Assembly (NCBI GenBank): GCA_000620185.1
Contig: KK211086.1
Location: 219,301-283,300, forward strand
Direction of reading: 5' to 3'
From: Geodermatophilaceae bacterium URHB0062
GTDB taxonomy: Bacteria > Actinomycetota > Actinomycetes > Mycobacteriales > Geodermatophilaceae
Length of the DNA: 64,000 nt
The position numbers were made by a program, and so were the translations under genes. The notes beneath the pieces are model-generated. The model had not been told where the DNA came from and did no database searches. It saw nothing but the letters and a program-made list of their open reading frames with translations. Shown here piece by piece: positions 15,691-23,971 of this stretch. Positions within the stretch are counted from its first letter, which is position 1. Each line of letters begins with the position of its first letter.

Positions 15691-16398
15691 GTGATCGCAG
15701 GCGGCCTCCAGCGCAACGATCCGGCGCAGTACGACGCCCTGGCCGACGAGTGGTGGCAGCCCTCCGGTGAGTTCGCGGCGCTGCACTGGCTGGCCGCCTC
15801 CCGGGCCGAGCACATCCCGCCGGCCGCTTCCCATGGCGAGGTACTGGTCGACCTGGCGTGCGGCGGTGGGCTGATGGCCCCGCACGTGGCCCGTCTGGGC
15901 TACCGGCACGTGGGCGTGGACATCGGGATGCCCGGGCTCCGGCTGGCCCGCGACCACGGGATGCTGGTCGCCCGGGGGTCGGTCCTGCACGTGCCGCTCG
16001 CCGACGGCTGCGCGGACGTCGTCGTCGCGGGGGAGATCCTCGAGCACGTCGAGGACGACGTCGGCGTCCTGAGCGAGTGCGCCCGCCTGCTGCGACCGGG
16101 TGGTCGGCTCGTGATCGACGGCCTGGCCGCGGGCCGGCTGTCGGTCTGGATCAACGTGCACCTGCTGGAGCGGCTGCCGGGTGGACCGCCGCGGGGGTTG
16201 CACGACCCGGCGCTGTTCGTGGACCGGCAGCGGCTGCTCGCGGCCGCCGACCGGCTCGGCCTCGACCTGCGCCTGGTCGGCCTGCGGCCTTCGATGCGGG
16301 AGGCCGTGGCGTGGAAGCTCGGACGGCGCGACACGGTCCGCATGAAGCCGATCCGCTCCACCGCGGTGATCTTCGCCGGGTACGGCCGCAAACGATGA
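15691..16398 (+). CDS. SAM-dependent methyltransferase, UbiG/Coq3-like
   Basis: A 235-residue class I methyltransferase. QYDALADEWWQPSGEFAALH matches the N-terminal WW block of UbiG O-methyltransferases; LVDLACGGGLMAPH is motif I (SAM binding), GVDIGMPGL the acidic loop, and VVAGEILEHVEDD motif IV. UbiG-type enzymes methylate phenolic hydroxyls of quinone precursors. The neighbouring type III polyketide synthase makes phenolic or pyrone products, so this enzyme may O-methylate them. The start may be GTG at 15691 or TTG at 15646; I prefer the former because the conserved domain begins close behind it. Confidence 0.8.
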   Translation: MIAGGLQRNDPAQYDALADEWWQPSGEFAALHWLAASRAEHIPPAASHGEVLVDLACGGGLMAPHVARLGYRHVGVDIGMPGLRLARDHGMLVARGSVLHVPLADGCADVVVAGEILEHVEDDVGVLSECARLLRPGGRLVIDGLAAGRLSVWINVHLLERLPGGPPRGLHDPALFVDRQRLLAAADRLGLDLRLVGLRPSMREAVAWKLGRRDTVRMKPIRSTAVIFAGYGRKR

Positions 16399-16435
16399 GG
16401 CGGCGCAGGTCATGGCCCCGACGTACCGTCGGCAC

Positions 16436-16474
16436 ATGACGCCGAGCCCGCGCGCCGCGGAGACCAGCACGTGA
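16436..16474 (+). CDS. Possible 12-residue leader peptide before the polyketide synthase
   Basis: ATG at 16436 lies six bases after a TACCGT box (16424-16429), the spacing of a leaderless start. It reads MTPSPRAAETST and its stop overlaps the synthase GTG in a GTGA junction (16471-16474). This suggests that translation starts on the leader and passes to the synthase by coupling. Too short to judge as a protein. Confidence 0.45.
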   Translation: MTPSPRAAETST

Positions 16475-17499
16475 GCGACGCGGTGCTCACCGGGGCCGCC
16501 TCGGCCCTGCCGGCCGCACTGGACCAGGACGCTGCCTGGGAGGGCTTCTTCGCCCAGCACTACGAGGGCGTGCGCGCCGCCCGGCGGATCTTCGCCGGCG
16601 CCGGTGTCCGGAGGCGCCACGCCGTGGCCAACCCGCTGGACGAGGACCTCAGCGGATGGAGCACCGGCGCCCGGATGCAGCGGTACGTGCAGGAGGCGCT
16701 GCCGCTCGGGAAGCAGGCGGTGGCCGGGGCGCTGGACGCGGCCGGGCTCGCCCCCGGGGACGTCGGCCTGTTCGCGGTCGCCACCTGCACGGGCTACGCC
16801 ACGCCGGGCCTGGACATCCGGTTGGCCGGTGACCTCGGCATGCCGCCGGGCCTGCAGCGGCTGCTCGTCGGGCACATGGGCTGCTACGCCGCGATCCCGG
16901 GCCTGGCGGCGGTCGGCGACTTCGTGACGGCGCGCTCCCGGCCGGCGGTGCTGTTGTGCTGCGAGCTGACCAGCCTGCACGTCCAGCCGGCCCAGCCCGA
17001 CCTCGACCAGGTGGTCGCGCACGCGCTGTTCTCCGACGCGGCGGCCGCCGTCGTCGTGGAGCCCGGCCGCTCGGGTGGGCACCGGTTGGCCGGCGTGGTG
17101 GCCCGGACGGACACCTCGACGGCCGACCACATGACGTGGGACGTCACCGATCTCGGCTTCCGCATGGGACTGTCGCCGCGCGTGCCCGATGTGCTCGCCC
17201 GGCACGTCGGCGACGTCGTCGCGGAGCTGCTCACCGGCGCCGGCCTGCGCGTCGAGGACGTCGCCGGCTGGGCGGTGCACCCGGGCGGGCCGCGCATCCT
17301 GGACGTCGTCCGCGACGAGCTCGGTCTCGCGGAGGAGCAGCTGTCCGCCTCCCGGCGGGTGCTCTCCGAGCACGGCAACTGCTCCTCGGCCACGGTGCTG
17401 CTGGTGCTGGAGGAACTCGGCGAGGTCGACGGACCGGTCGTCGCCATGGCGTTCGGTCCTGGTCTGACGCTCTACGCCGCCCTGTTGCTGCCCGACTGA
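16471..17499 (+). CDS. Type III polyketide synthase
   Basis: A 342-residue homodimeric ketosynthase of the chalcone/stilbene synthase family. The catalytic triad is visible: Cys in GHMGCYAAIPGL (near residue 133), His in WAVHPGGPRIL (near 270) and Asn in EHGNCSSATVL (near 305). ATCTGYATPGLD and the final AMAFGPGLTLYAALL (GPG loop) are also typical. It condenses an acyl-CoA starter with malonyl-CoA units into a resorcinol, pyrone or similar product; the starter cannot be read off. The methyltransferase lies 72 bases upstream, as in alkylresorcinol clusters where a quinone lipid is methylated. GTG start with GGAGA upstream. Confidence 0.92.
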   Translation: MSDAVLTGAASALPAALDQDAAWEGFFAQHYEGVRAARRIFAGAGVRRRHAVANPLDEDLSGWSTGARMQRYVQEALPLGKQAVAGALDAAGLAPGDVGLFAVATCTGYATPGLDIRLAGDLGMPPGLQRLLVGHMGCYAAIPGLAAVGDFVTARSRPAVLLCCELTSLHVQPAQPDLDQVVAHALFSDAAAAVVVEPGRSGGHRLAGVVARTDTSTADHMTWDVTDLGFRMGLSPRVPDVLARHVGDVVAELLTGAGLRVEDVAGWAVHPGGPRILDVVRDELGLAEEQLSASRRVLSEHGNCSSATVLLVLEELGEVDGPVVAMAFGPGLTLYAALLLPD

Positions 17500-17530
17500 G
17501 TTCCCCAGGCGGGGAGCCAGGCCCTACGCT

Positions 17531-17548
17531 CTGTGACCGGCATCACAG
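17531..17548. promoter_or_regulatory. CRP/FNR-type palindrome at the start of the DevR-like gene
   Basis: CTGTGACCGGCATCACAG, a perfect TGTGA-N6-TCACA site, 21 bases before the ATG at 17570 and 7 bases before its AAGGAGG ribosome site. It lies just after a TACGCT box (17525-17530) that could be the -10. In this place a bound Crp or Fnr-like protein would probably repress. Confidence 0.75.
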
Positions 17549-17569
17549 ACCGTGGCAAGGAGGCCGTCG

Positions 17570-18223
17570 ATGGACCCGGTGACCCGCTTCATACGGGTCT
17601 TCCTCGTCGACGACCACGAGGTGGTCCGTCGCGGGGTGGCCGAGGTCCTCGAGGACGATCCGCATCTGACGGTGGCCGGCGAGGCGGGTTCGGTCGCCGA
17701 GGCGCTGGCGCGGGTGCCGGCGGTGCGCCCGGACGTCGTCCTCATCGACATGCGGCTGCCCGACGGCGACGGCGCTGGGCTGTGCCGGGAGCTGCGCGAC
17801 CGGGTGCCGGGCCTGCGCTGCATCGTGCTTACCAGCTACTCCGAGCAGGACGCGCTCGAGGCTGCGATCCGGTCGGGCGCCTCCGGGTTCCTGCTCAAGC
17901 AGGTGCGCGGGCCCGCCCTGGTGTCGGCGGTGCGCACCGTGGCCGACGGGGGGACGACCTTCGACGACGTCGGTCCGGCGATGTCCCGCGCGCGGCCCGC
18001 GGCGGCCGGCACCGAGCGGCTGGACCTCCTCACCGACCAGGAGCGCACCGTGCTGCGGCTGATCGGTGAGGGGCTGACCAACCGGCAGATCGGCCAGCGC
18101 ATGGGCCTGGCGGAGAAGACGGTCAAGAACTACACCAGCCACCTGCTGGCCAAGCTGGGCCTGGAACGGCGGACCCAGGCGGCGATCCTGGCCACCGAGC
18201 TGCGCGACCGGCCCGGCGCCTGA
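17570..18223 (+). CDS. NarL/LuxR response regulator, DevR/DosR-like
   Basis: A 217-residue regulator. The receiver domain starts [14 protein letters not shown] (acidic pair DD), has the phosphoacceptor Asp in [13 protein letters not shown], Thr/Ser in IVLTSYSE and Lys in FLLKQV. The output is a LuxR helix-turn-helix ([20 protein letters not shown], then [14 protein letters not shown]). The linker and the [11 protein letters not shown] recognition helix resemble DevR/DosR, the hypoxia regulator of mycobacteria. The start at 17570 is set by AAGGAGG six bases upstream. The probable kinase partner converges on it from the other strand. A CRP-type site lies in its 5' region. Confidence 0.88.
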   Translation: MDPVTRFIRVFLVDDHEVVRRGVAEVLEDDPHLTVAGEAGSVAEALARVPAVRPDVVLIDMRLPDGDGAGLCRELRDRVPGLRCIVLTSYSEQDALEAAIRSGASGFLLKQVRGPALVSAVRTVADGGTTFDDVGPAMSRARPAAAGTERLDLLTDQERTVLRLIGEGLTNRQIGQRMGLAEKTVKNYTSHLLAKLGLERRTQAAILATELRDRPGA

Positions 18224-18253
18224 CGGGACGTCGTCCCGCCGCCTCCCGCTCCG

Positions 18254-19936
18254 TCAGCTTTCCCCCGGTAGGGGCACCGACCACTGGATCTCGGTGCCGG
18301 TGGGACCCGACCGGCAGTCGAGCGCACCCGACCGGCGCTCCGCGCGCGCCGCCAGGTTCGCCAGCCCACTGCGCACGGCTACGGGCGGCAGCCCGCGGCC
18401 GTCGTCGGTGACGACGACGCACACCTCGCTGTCGATGACGACCGACACCGTGCTCCGGCGGGCCTGCGCATGCCGGACGACGTTCGTCAGCAGCTCACGG
18501 ATCACGGCGACGAGGTCGAGCACGAGGTCGGCCGGCAGGTCGTCGCGCTCGCAGCGAATCCGCAGGTCCGGGCGCAGGTCGTGGCCCTCGGTGACCGACC
18601 GCACCACCTCGGTCAGCCGGCGCGGAAGCGTGGCCATCGACGAGTCCTCGGCCTCGTGCAGGTCGAAGATCGACGTCCGGATGCGGGCGATCGTTCCGTG
18701 CAGGTCGTCCACGCTGCGCGACAGCCGCCCCGCGGCGTCCGCCTGCTCCGTGCCCAGCGACCGGCTCAGCCGGTCGAGGGACAGGGCCGTGGCGAAGATC
18801 CGCTGGACGATGTGGTCGTGCAGGTCGCGGGCGATGCGGTCGCGGTCGGCCTGGACCTGAAGCGCCTTCTCGCGCTCCTGTGCCCGCGCCAGCTCCAGGG
18901 CCACCGACGCCTGCGCGGCGAAGCCGGAGAGCAGTTCGAGGTCCTCCTCGTCGAAGGGCTCCCGCCCGGCCGCCCGCATCGCGACCAGCAGGCTCCGGTC
19001 GAGGGCGCCGCCCAGCGGCGCGATGAGGGTGGGCCCGTACCCCGCGGTCAGCTCGATCAGGACGGCCGCCCGCCGGCCGACCACCGGCATGATGCTGATG
19101 TCCTCGACCCGGCGTGGCACGCCGGCGCGGTGGGTGGACCCCACGTGCGTCCCCGCCAGGGGCACGCGGACGCCCTCGACCTCCTCGGCCTTCTTCCCGA
19201 CCGCGGCGACGATGGTCATGGTCTCCGGATCGTCGATGCTCGGCGCCAGCACGCCGGCGATGTCCGAGTCGGTCAGCTCGCCGACCCGCGTGGAGATCGA
19301 CCGCAGCACTTGTTCGGGTTCCGCTCCGGCGAGCAGCGCGGTGGCCATCTCCACCGCCGCCTCCTCCCACCGGCGGCGGGTCTCGGCCCACTCGGCCAGC
19401 CGCGCGTTCTTGATCGCCAGCCCGGCCACGCCGGCCAGCGCCTGCGCGACCGTCACGTCGGCCTCGGTGAAGGGCCCGCCGGTGCGCTTCTCGGTGAGGT
19501 ACAGGTTGCCGAACACCGCGTCGCCCACCCGGATCGGGACGCCGAGGAAGGACCGCATCGGTGGGTGCCCGTCGGAGATGCCCGTGGCGGCGACGTGACG
19601 GTCCCGACCGTCCAGCCGCAGGGTGGCGGGGCCTTCGAGCAGCGGGTCGAGGGCCTCCTGGCCGGTGGGCAGCCCGTCGATGCCGTCCCGCTCGTCCTCC
19701 GTGCCGACGACGACGAAGCGGTCGAGCGTCCGGCCGTCCCGGCTGAGCACGCCCATCGCCCCGTGCATGGCGTCCACGTGCTGCACCACGGCCGAGACGA
19801 TGTACTGCAGCGTCGCCTCCAGCTGACTGCCCGACGCCGCGGCCATGACCGCCGCCGCGAACTCGGGCGTGGCGCGCGCGAGGCCACCCGGCGGCAGATC
19901 CGTCGGGAAGGAGCCCGGGACGTCGGGCGGGGTCAC
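18254..19936 (-). CDS. Two-GAF sensor histidine kinase, DevS/DosT-like
   Basis: A 560-residue soluble kinase: two GAF domains (about 40-185 and 205-345), then HisKA_3 with DRIARDLHDHIVQRIF (phosphoacceptor His) and HATPase_c (ELLTNVVRHAQA, VTDDGRGLP). GAF-A contains HPPMRSFLGVPIRVGDAVFG followed by NLYLTEKR, the segment that in mycobacterial DevS/DosT carries the His ligand of haem; this suggests a gas or redox sensor. The gene runs tail-to-tail with the DevR-like regulator, 30 bases apart, so the pair is not one operon. Start GTG at 19936. Haem binding is inferred only. Confidence 0.88.
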   Translation of the reverse strand: MTPPDVPGSFPTDLPPGGLARATPEFAAAVMAAASGSQLEATLQYIVSAVVQHVDAMHGAMGVLSRDGRTLDRFVVVGTEDERDGIDGLPTGQEALDPLLEGPATLRLDGRDRHVAATGISDGHPPMRSFLGVPIRVGDAVFGNLYLTEKRTGGPFTEADVTVAQALAGVAGLAIKNARLAEWAETRRRWEEAAVEMATALLAGAEPEQVLRSISTRVGELTDSDIAGVLAPSIDDPETMTIVAAVGKKAEEVEGVRVPLAGTHVGSTHRAGVPRRVEDISIMPVVGRRAAVLIELTAGYGPTLIAPLGGALDRSLLVAMRAAGREPFDEEDLELLSGFAAQASVALELARAQEREKALQVQADRDRIARDLHDHIVQRIFATALSLDRLSRSLGTEQADAAGRLSRSVDDLHGTIARIRTSIFDLHEAEDSSMATLPRRLTEVVRSVTEGHDLRPDLRIRCERDDLPADLVLDLVAVIRELLTNVVRHAQARRSTVSVVIDSEVCVVVTDDGRGLPPVAVRSGLANLAARAERRSGALDCRSGPTGTEIQWSVPLPGES

Positions 19937-20002
19937 GGCCCGACGGTAGGTGCCTCCGGTGGGGGAGGGAAGCGTTCTGGCGATGCGGTGGCGGTGCTGT
20001 CG

Positions 20003-20533
20003 TCAGGCGCCGCGGGCGAGACGGCGTGCGGGCGGGCGGGGGACCGCCTGGCGGAGGACCGTCTTGCCGAGGGCGCTCACGACCACGAGGTCGGCGCCGC
20101 GGGTCGCCGCGGTCAGCGCCTCGAAGACGGCTCGGTCGAGGACCGCCGTCCGGGAGCGGCCGTGCACGCCGGTCTCGGCGATGGCCCGCAGCACCCGGGC
20201 CTCGAGCTGGTCGTGCGCCGCAACGTGCGCCCGCGCCTGGCCCCGGCCGCCGCCGAGGGGGTCCCCGTCCGGTTCGTCGAGGACGCTGACGGCGACCACC
20301 GTCGCCTCGCGGCGGGCGGCCTCACGCAGCGCCCAGAGCAGCGCCCCGTGCGCGCCCGGGCTCCCGTCCACCTCGACGACGAGCCAGGGGTTCTGCCTGC
20401 GGGGCAGCAGTGGACGCAGCCGGAGCGGCTCCACTCCCGGCGCAGTGCTCGCGCCGTCGTCCATGGTGGGGTGACCGGTCGGCTCCCGGTCCGGGGCCGG
20501 ACCCGGCTCCCGTGGTGGGCGGAACTCGCTCAT
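20003..20533 (-). CDS. Universal stress protein family, short divergent member
   Basis: A 176-residue protein with a Pro-rich N-terminus (about 50 residues) and one Usp-like domain: LVVEVDGSPGAHGALLWALR, then EATVVAVSVLDEPDG, and a final DLVVVSALGKTVLRQAVP. The usual ATP-binding GxGGxxxGS loop is reduced to SALGKTVLRQ, so nucleotide binding is doubtful. A DevR-type box lies 37 bases before the ATG; usp genes are classic members of the DevR regulon in mycobacteria. The ribosome site is weak and a second ATG (MDDGAST) exists further in. Confidence 0.75.
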   Translation of the reverse strand: MSEFRPPREPGPAPDREPTGHPTMDDGASTAPGVEPLRLRPLLPRRQNPWLVVEVDGSPGAHGALLWALREAARREATVVAVSVLDEPDGDPLGGGRGQARAHVAAHDQLEARVLRAIAETGVHGRSRTAVLDRAVFEALTAATRGADLVVVSALGKTVLRQAVPRPPARRLARGA

Positions 20534-20569
20534 GGATGGGATGTTCGCGGGCTGCGCGCCGGTGCCATA

Positions 20570-20583
20570 GGGACCAAGGGCCC
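20570..20583. promoter_or_regulatory. DevR-type box upstream of the universal stress gene
   Basis: GGGACCAAGGGCCC, which fits the GGGNC-N4-GNCCC core of DevR/DosR-family sites exactly. It is 37 bases before the usp ATG (minus strand). Confidence 0.6.
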
Positions 20584-20636
20584 GGGAGCGCGCGGGGAGG
20601 CGATCCCGGGACCGTTTCGGACCGGTAACCGCGCGT

Positions 20637-20694
20637 GTCCGTACGGACCGTGATGCATGACGCGTCAAATGTGATCGCGGTATACGGGGCGTAT
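20637..20694. promoter_or_regulatory. Cluster of three palindromes before the GGDEF-EAL gene
   Basis: GTCCGTACGGAC (20637-20648), TGACGCGTCA (20658-20667) and ATACG-GGG-CGTAT (20682-20694) lie in a row in the 265-base divergent region between usp and the GGDEF-EAL gene. They are separate, unrelated palindromes, so several regulators may act here. Confidence 0.45.
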
Positions 20695-20798
20695 CGGCGC
20701 CGCGACCCTGAGGGGGCGACGGCGGCGGAATCATCCCTTTCGAGGGTGGCCCGGGTCGGCGGTTCAAGGAATGGCGGTCAGCGCCCGATCTGTCGCCC

Positions 20799-22847
20799 AT
20801 GAGCTTTCTCCGCCGGCTGCGGAACACCAGCCTGCTGGCGCGCTTCGCCGCCATCAGCCTGGTGCTCACCATCGCGGTCGGGCTGGTTCTGTCCTCGGTC
20901 CTCAGCAGCGCCATCGCCGAGCGTGCCCGCGAGCAGGCGGAGTGGACCGCGATCGTCACCGTCCGCCTCGGACTCCAGCCGCAGCTGACGCCGGAGGACC
21001 TGGCCGACGGCTTCGACGGGTCACGCCTGGCCGCCGTCGACGCCGCCGTCGACGCGGCGAGGAGCAATCTGCCGGGCCGGGGGCGGCTCGCCGACCTGGA
21101 CCCCGTCGAGCTCAACATCTTCGACCGCGACCGGACGATCGTGTACTCCGACGAGGAGGAGAAGGTCGGCACGGTCTCGACGTCGGACGAGCTCGACGAG
21201 GTGCTCGCCGGCGAGGTGGTCTCCGGCTTCTCGCACTCGGCCGACGACGACAGCGCCAGCGAGGACGGCGACCGCCTCTTCCTCGAGGTGTACGTGCCCC
21301 TGCTGTACGAGGGCTCGACACGGCCGGACGGCGCCATCGAGCTCTACCTGCCCTACGCCCCTGTCGCCGCGGCCGTGGCCCAGGACGTGCGGACGCTCAC
21401 GATCACCCTCGTCGTCGGGCTGGCGGTCTTCTACGGCGTCGTCTTCCGGCTCATCGCCTCGGCGTCCCGACGACTGCGGCGGCAGGCGGAGGCGCTGCGC
21501 ACCTCGGCCGACCGCGACCGCCATCAGTCCACGCACGACACGCTGACCGGCCTGCCCAACTGGATCCTCCTGCGTGATCGGCTGGAGCAGAGCCTCGCCG
21601 CCGCGACCCGCTCCGAGAGCGAGGTCGCCCTGCTGCTGATCGACCTCGACCGATTCAAGGAGATCAACGACTCCCTGGGCCACACCCTCGGGGACAAGCT
21701 GCTGCGGCAGGTCGGGCCCCGGTTGGAGTCGGTCCTGCGGGACGGCGACACCGTGGCCCGGCTGGGTGGCGACGAGTTCGCCGTCCTGCTGTCCTCGGTC
21801 GACGGCGAGGACCAGGCCCGCGCGGTGGCCGAACGGATCGGCGAGTCGCTGCACCGCCCCTTCGACGTCGACGGGGTCGTCCTGGACGTCGAGGCGAGCA
21901 TCGGCATCGTGCTCTCGCCGTGGCACGGGACCGACTCGGAGGCCCTGCTGCGCAACGCCGACATCGCCATGTACGTCGCCAAGGAGCTGAAGGCCGGCGC
22001 CGTCGTCTTCACGCCGGAGGAGCACATGCCCGCGCCGGCGCGGCTGACCGTGCTGGGGGACCTGCGCCGCGCCCTGGACGCCGAGGACGAGCTGTTCCTG
22101 AACTACCAGCCGAAGTACACCCTCGACGGCGAGCGGATCGAGGGCGTGGAGGCGCTGCTGCGCTGGAACCACCCGCTGCTCGGCATGATCCCGCCGGGCG
22201 AGTTCATCCCGGTCGCCGAGGGCACCGGCATCATCCTGCGGCTCACCGAGCGGGTGCTGGGCCTGGCGCTGCCCCAGATGCGCCGGTGGCTCGACGCCGG
22301 CCACGCCGTCCCCGTGGCGGTCAACCTGTCGACCCGCTGCCTGCTCGACGCGGGGCTGCCCGACCTCGTGCGGCGACTGCTGGCCGAGCACGGCGTGCCG
22401 GCCGAGATGCTGCGGCTGGAGGTCACCGAGAGCGCCGTCATGGGCGACGCGGCCCGCTGCATGGAGGTCCTGGAGCGGCTGCACGACCTCGGCGTGCGCC
22501 TGTCCATCGACGACTTCGGCACCGGCTACAGCTCGATGGCCTACCTGCGCCGCCTGCCCGTCGACGAGCTCAAGATCGACCGCTCCTTCGTGCTCGGCAT
22601 GACGACCACCCAGCAGGACGCCGTTCTCGTGCGCACCGCGATCGACCTGGGCCACAACCTGGGGCTGACCGTCGTGGCGGAGGGTGTCGAAGGCGGCGAG
22701 CACGTCGCCGCGCTGCGCGAGCTGGGCTGCGACATCGCGCAGGGCTTCCACTATGCGCGGCCCATGACGGCCGAGCAGCTCGGCGCCCTGCTCGACCGCG
22801 TCGGCACGATCCACGACCCCGAGGACACGGCCCGCACACGTTCCTGA
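20799..22847 (+). CDS. Membrane GGDEF-EAL protein (c-di-GMP turnover)
   Basis: A 682-residue protein. A first membrane helix (about 14-34), an extracytoplasmic domain of about 150 residues, a second helix (about 197-217), then GGDEF (DTLTGLPNW, RDGDTVARLGGDEFAVLL with an intact RxxD I-site) and EAL (VEALLRWNHP, DDFGTGYSS, DELKIDRSF, VVAEGVE). The metal- and substrate-binding motifs of both enzymes look intact, so either or both activities are possible; one often controls the other. The signal domain has no recognised fold. Start ATG at 20799. It is the second c-di-GMP protein in the window. Confidence 0.92.
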   Translation: MSFLRRLRNTSLLARFAAISLVLTIAVGLVLSSVLSSAIAERAREQAEWTAIVTVRLGLQPQLTPEDLADGFDGSRLAAVDAAVDAARSNLPGRGRLADLDPVELNIFDRDRTIVYSDEEEKVGTVSTSDELDEVLAGEVVSGFSHSADDDSASEDGDRLFLEVYVPLLYEGSTRPDGAIELYLPYAPVAAAVAQDVRTLTITLVVGLAVFYGVVFRLIASASRRLRRQAEALRTSADRDRHQSTHDTLTGLPNWILLRDRLEQSLAAATRSESEVALLLIDLDRFKEINDSLGHTLGDKLLRQVGPRLESVLRDGDTVARLGGDEFAVLLSSVDGEDQARAVAERIGESLHRPFDVDGVVLDVEASIGIVLSPWHGTDSEALLRNADIAMYVAKELKAGAVVFTPEEHMPAPARLTVLGDLRRALDAEDELFLNYQPKYTLDGERIEGVEALLRWNHPLLGMIPPGEFIPVAEGTGIILRLTERVLGLALPQMRRWLDAGHAVPVAVNLSTRCLLDAGLPDLVRRLLAEHGVPAEMLRLEVTESAVMGDAARCMEVLERLHDLGVRLSIDDFGTGYSSMAYLRRLPVDELKIDRSFVLGMTTTQQDAVLVRTAIDLGHNLGLTVVAEGVEGGEHVAALRELGCDIAQGFHYARPMTAEQLGALLDRVGTIHDPEDTARTRS

Positions 22848-22872
22848 GCCGCGGGCCCTCAGGGACCTTCGA

Positions 22873-22946
22873 TGGAGCGGGTGACGAGAATCGAACTCGC
22901 ACTGTCAGCTTGGGAAGCTGATGTTCTACCATTGAACTACACCCGC
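22873..22946 (-). tRNA. tRNA-Gly (anticodon CCC)
   Basis: Read on the minus strand: acceptor GCGGGTG paired with CACCCGC, anticodon loop TTCCCAA (CCC), stem TCAGC/GCTGA, T loop TTCGATT, discriminator T and an encoded CCA (22875-22873). It reads GGG codons. Confidence 0.95.
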
Positions 22947-22998
22947 GAACGCCCGCCAGACTACCTGGCGGTGCTCCCGCAGCGGCAGAGCCCCCCGG

Positions 22999-23970
22999 TC
23001 AGCGCCGCATCTCGGCGAGGAACCCGGTTGCCTCCGACCGCAGCCGCTCGGCCATCTGCGACAGGCCCGTGGTGTCGCCTGCGCCGGCGTTGAGCGACGC
23101 CGAGCCGTCCACCGCCGCGGCGATGCCGTCGACCAGGGCGTTCATCTCCGACACCGTCGTCCCGACCGTGCTCATGCCGCTCGCGACCCCCTCGGTGGCC
23201 TGGCGGATCTGCTCCACCTGAGCGGTCACCTGCTCCGTGGCGCGGCCGGTCTGGTCAGCGAGGTCCTTGACCTCCGAGGCGACGACCGCGAAACCCTTGC
23301 CGGCCTCCCCGGCCCGCGCCGCCTCGATGGTCGCGTTCAGCGCCAGCAGCCGGGTCTGCGCGGCGATCGCGTCGATCATCGCGATGATCTCCTTGATCTC
23401 GGCCGACGACCTGGTCAGCGACTCGATCGTCCCCTGGGCGGCGCTGACCTCGCTGCTCGCGGCCGACGCCGCCGCGGTCAGCCCCGAGGCCGACGCGCTC
23501 ATCTCGGTCGAGGCGGTCGCCACCTGCTCCGACATGGCCAGGACGACGGACTCGAACTCGTCGGCCAGCCGCAGCCGCGACGTCTGCGCGTCGGTGACCC
23601 GCCCGGCGGTCTGCTGCATGGCACCGCGGGCGGCGTTGATGTCGGTCGCGGCCTTCCGGAACGCGCCGGACAGGCCGGTCAGCAGCAGCCGCCGGTGGTA
23701 CCTGCCCGCGGCCGCCGAGGTCAGGGCCGCGGACGACTCCCGTACGAAGGCGTCGGAGACGTCGAGCACCCGGTTGACGGCGTCGTGCAGGGCGCCGAGC
23801 TCGGGAACGGCGGCGACGCCGTCCACCGGGCGACTGCGCGCCTCGAGGTCGCCGCGGGCCGCCGCCTCGCAGGCCTGGGTCAGCTGCCGCACGAACGCGC
23901 GGTGGACCGCCAGCTCCTCGGCGTCGGTCAGCGGGCCGCCCTCGGTGGAACGGCGCATGCGGAAGGCCAT
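22999..23970 (-). CDS. Cytoplasmic methyl-accepting chemotaxis protein
   Basis: A 323-residue protein without a membrane segment. Residues 1-150 form a helical region (HAMP-like [17 protein letters not shown]). The signalling hairpin is clear: [20 protein letters not shown] and [20 protein letters not shown] are the conserved tip that contacts CheA and CheW. It follows the PAS gene with only one base between stop and start, so together they look like an Aer receptor split in two (sensor PAS, then signaller). No other chemotaxis or flagellar gene is in the window. Start ATG at 23970. Confidence 0.88.
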   Translation of the reverse strand: MAFRMRRSTEGGPLTDAEELAVHRAFVRQLTQACEAAARGDLEARSRPVDGVAAVPELGALHDAVNRVLDVSDAFVRESSAALTSAAAGRYHRRLLLTGLSGAFRKAATDINAARGAMQQTAGRVTDAQTSRLRLADEFESVVLAMSEQVATASTEMSASASGLTAAASAASSEVSAAQGTIESLTRSSAEIKEIIAMIDAIAAQTRLLALNATIEAARAGEAGKGFAVVASEVKDLADQTGRATEQVTAQVEQIRQATEGVASGMSTVGTTVSEMNALVDGIAAAVDGSASLNAGAGDTTGLSQMAERLRSEATGFLAEMRR

Positions 23971-23971
23971 C

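Noticed and set aside
15643..17373. A 576-codon minus-strand frame opposite the methyltransferase and type III polyketide synthase
   Set aside because: The plus-strand frames carry complete catalytic motifs; the antisense product is low complexity.
20608..20623. GGGACC-GTTTC-GGACC as a second DevR box
   Set aside because: The half-site spacing is wrong for GGGNC-N4-GNCCC, so it was not counted.
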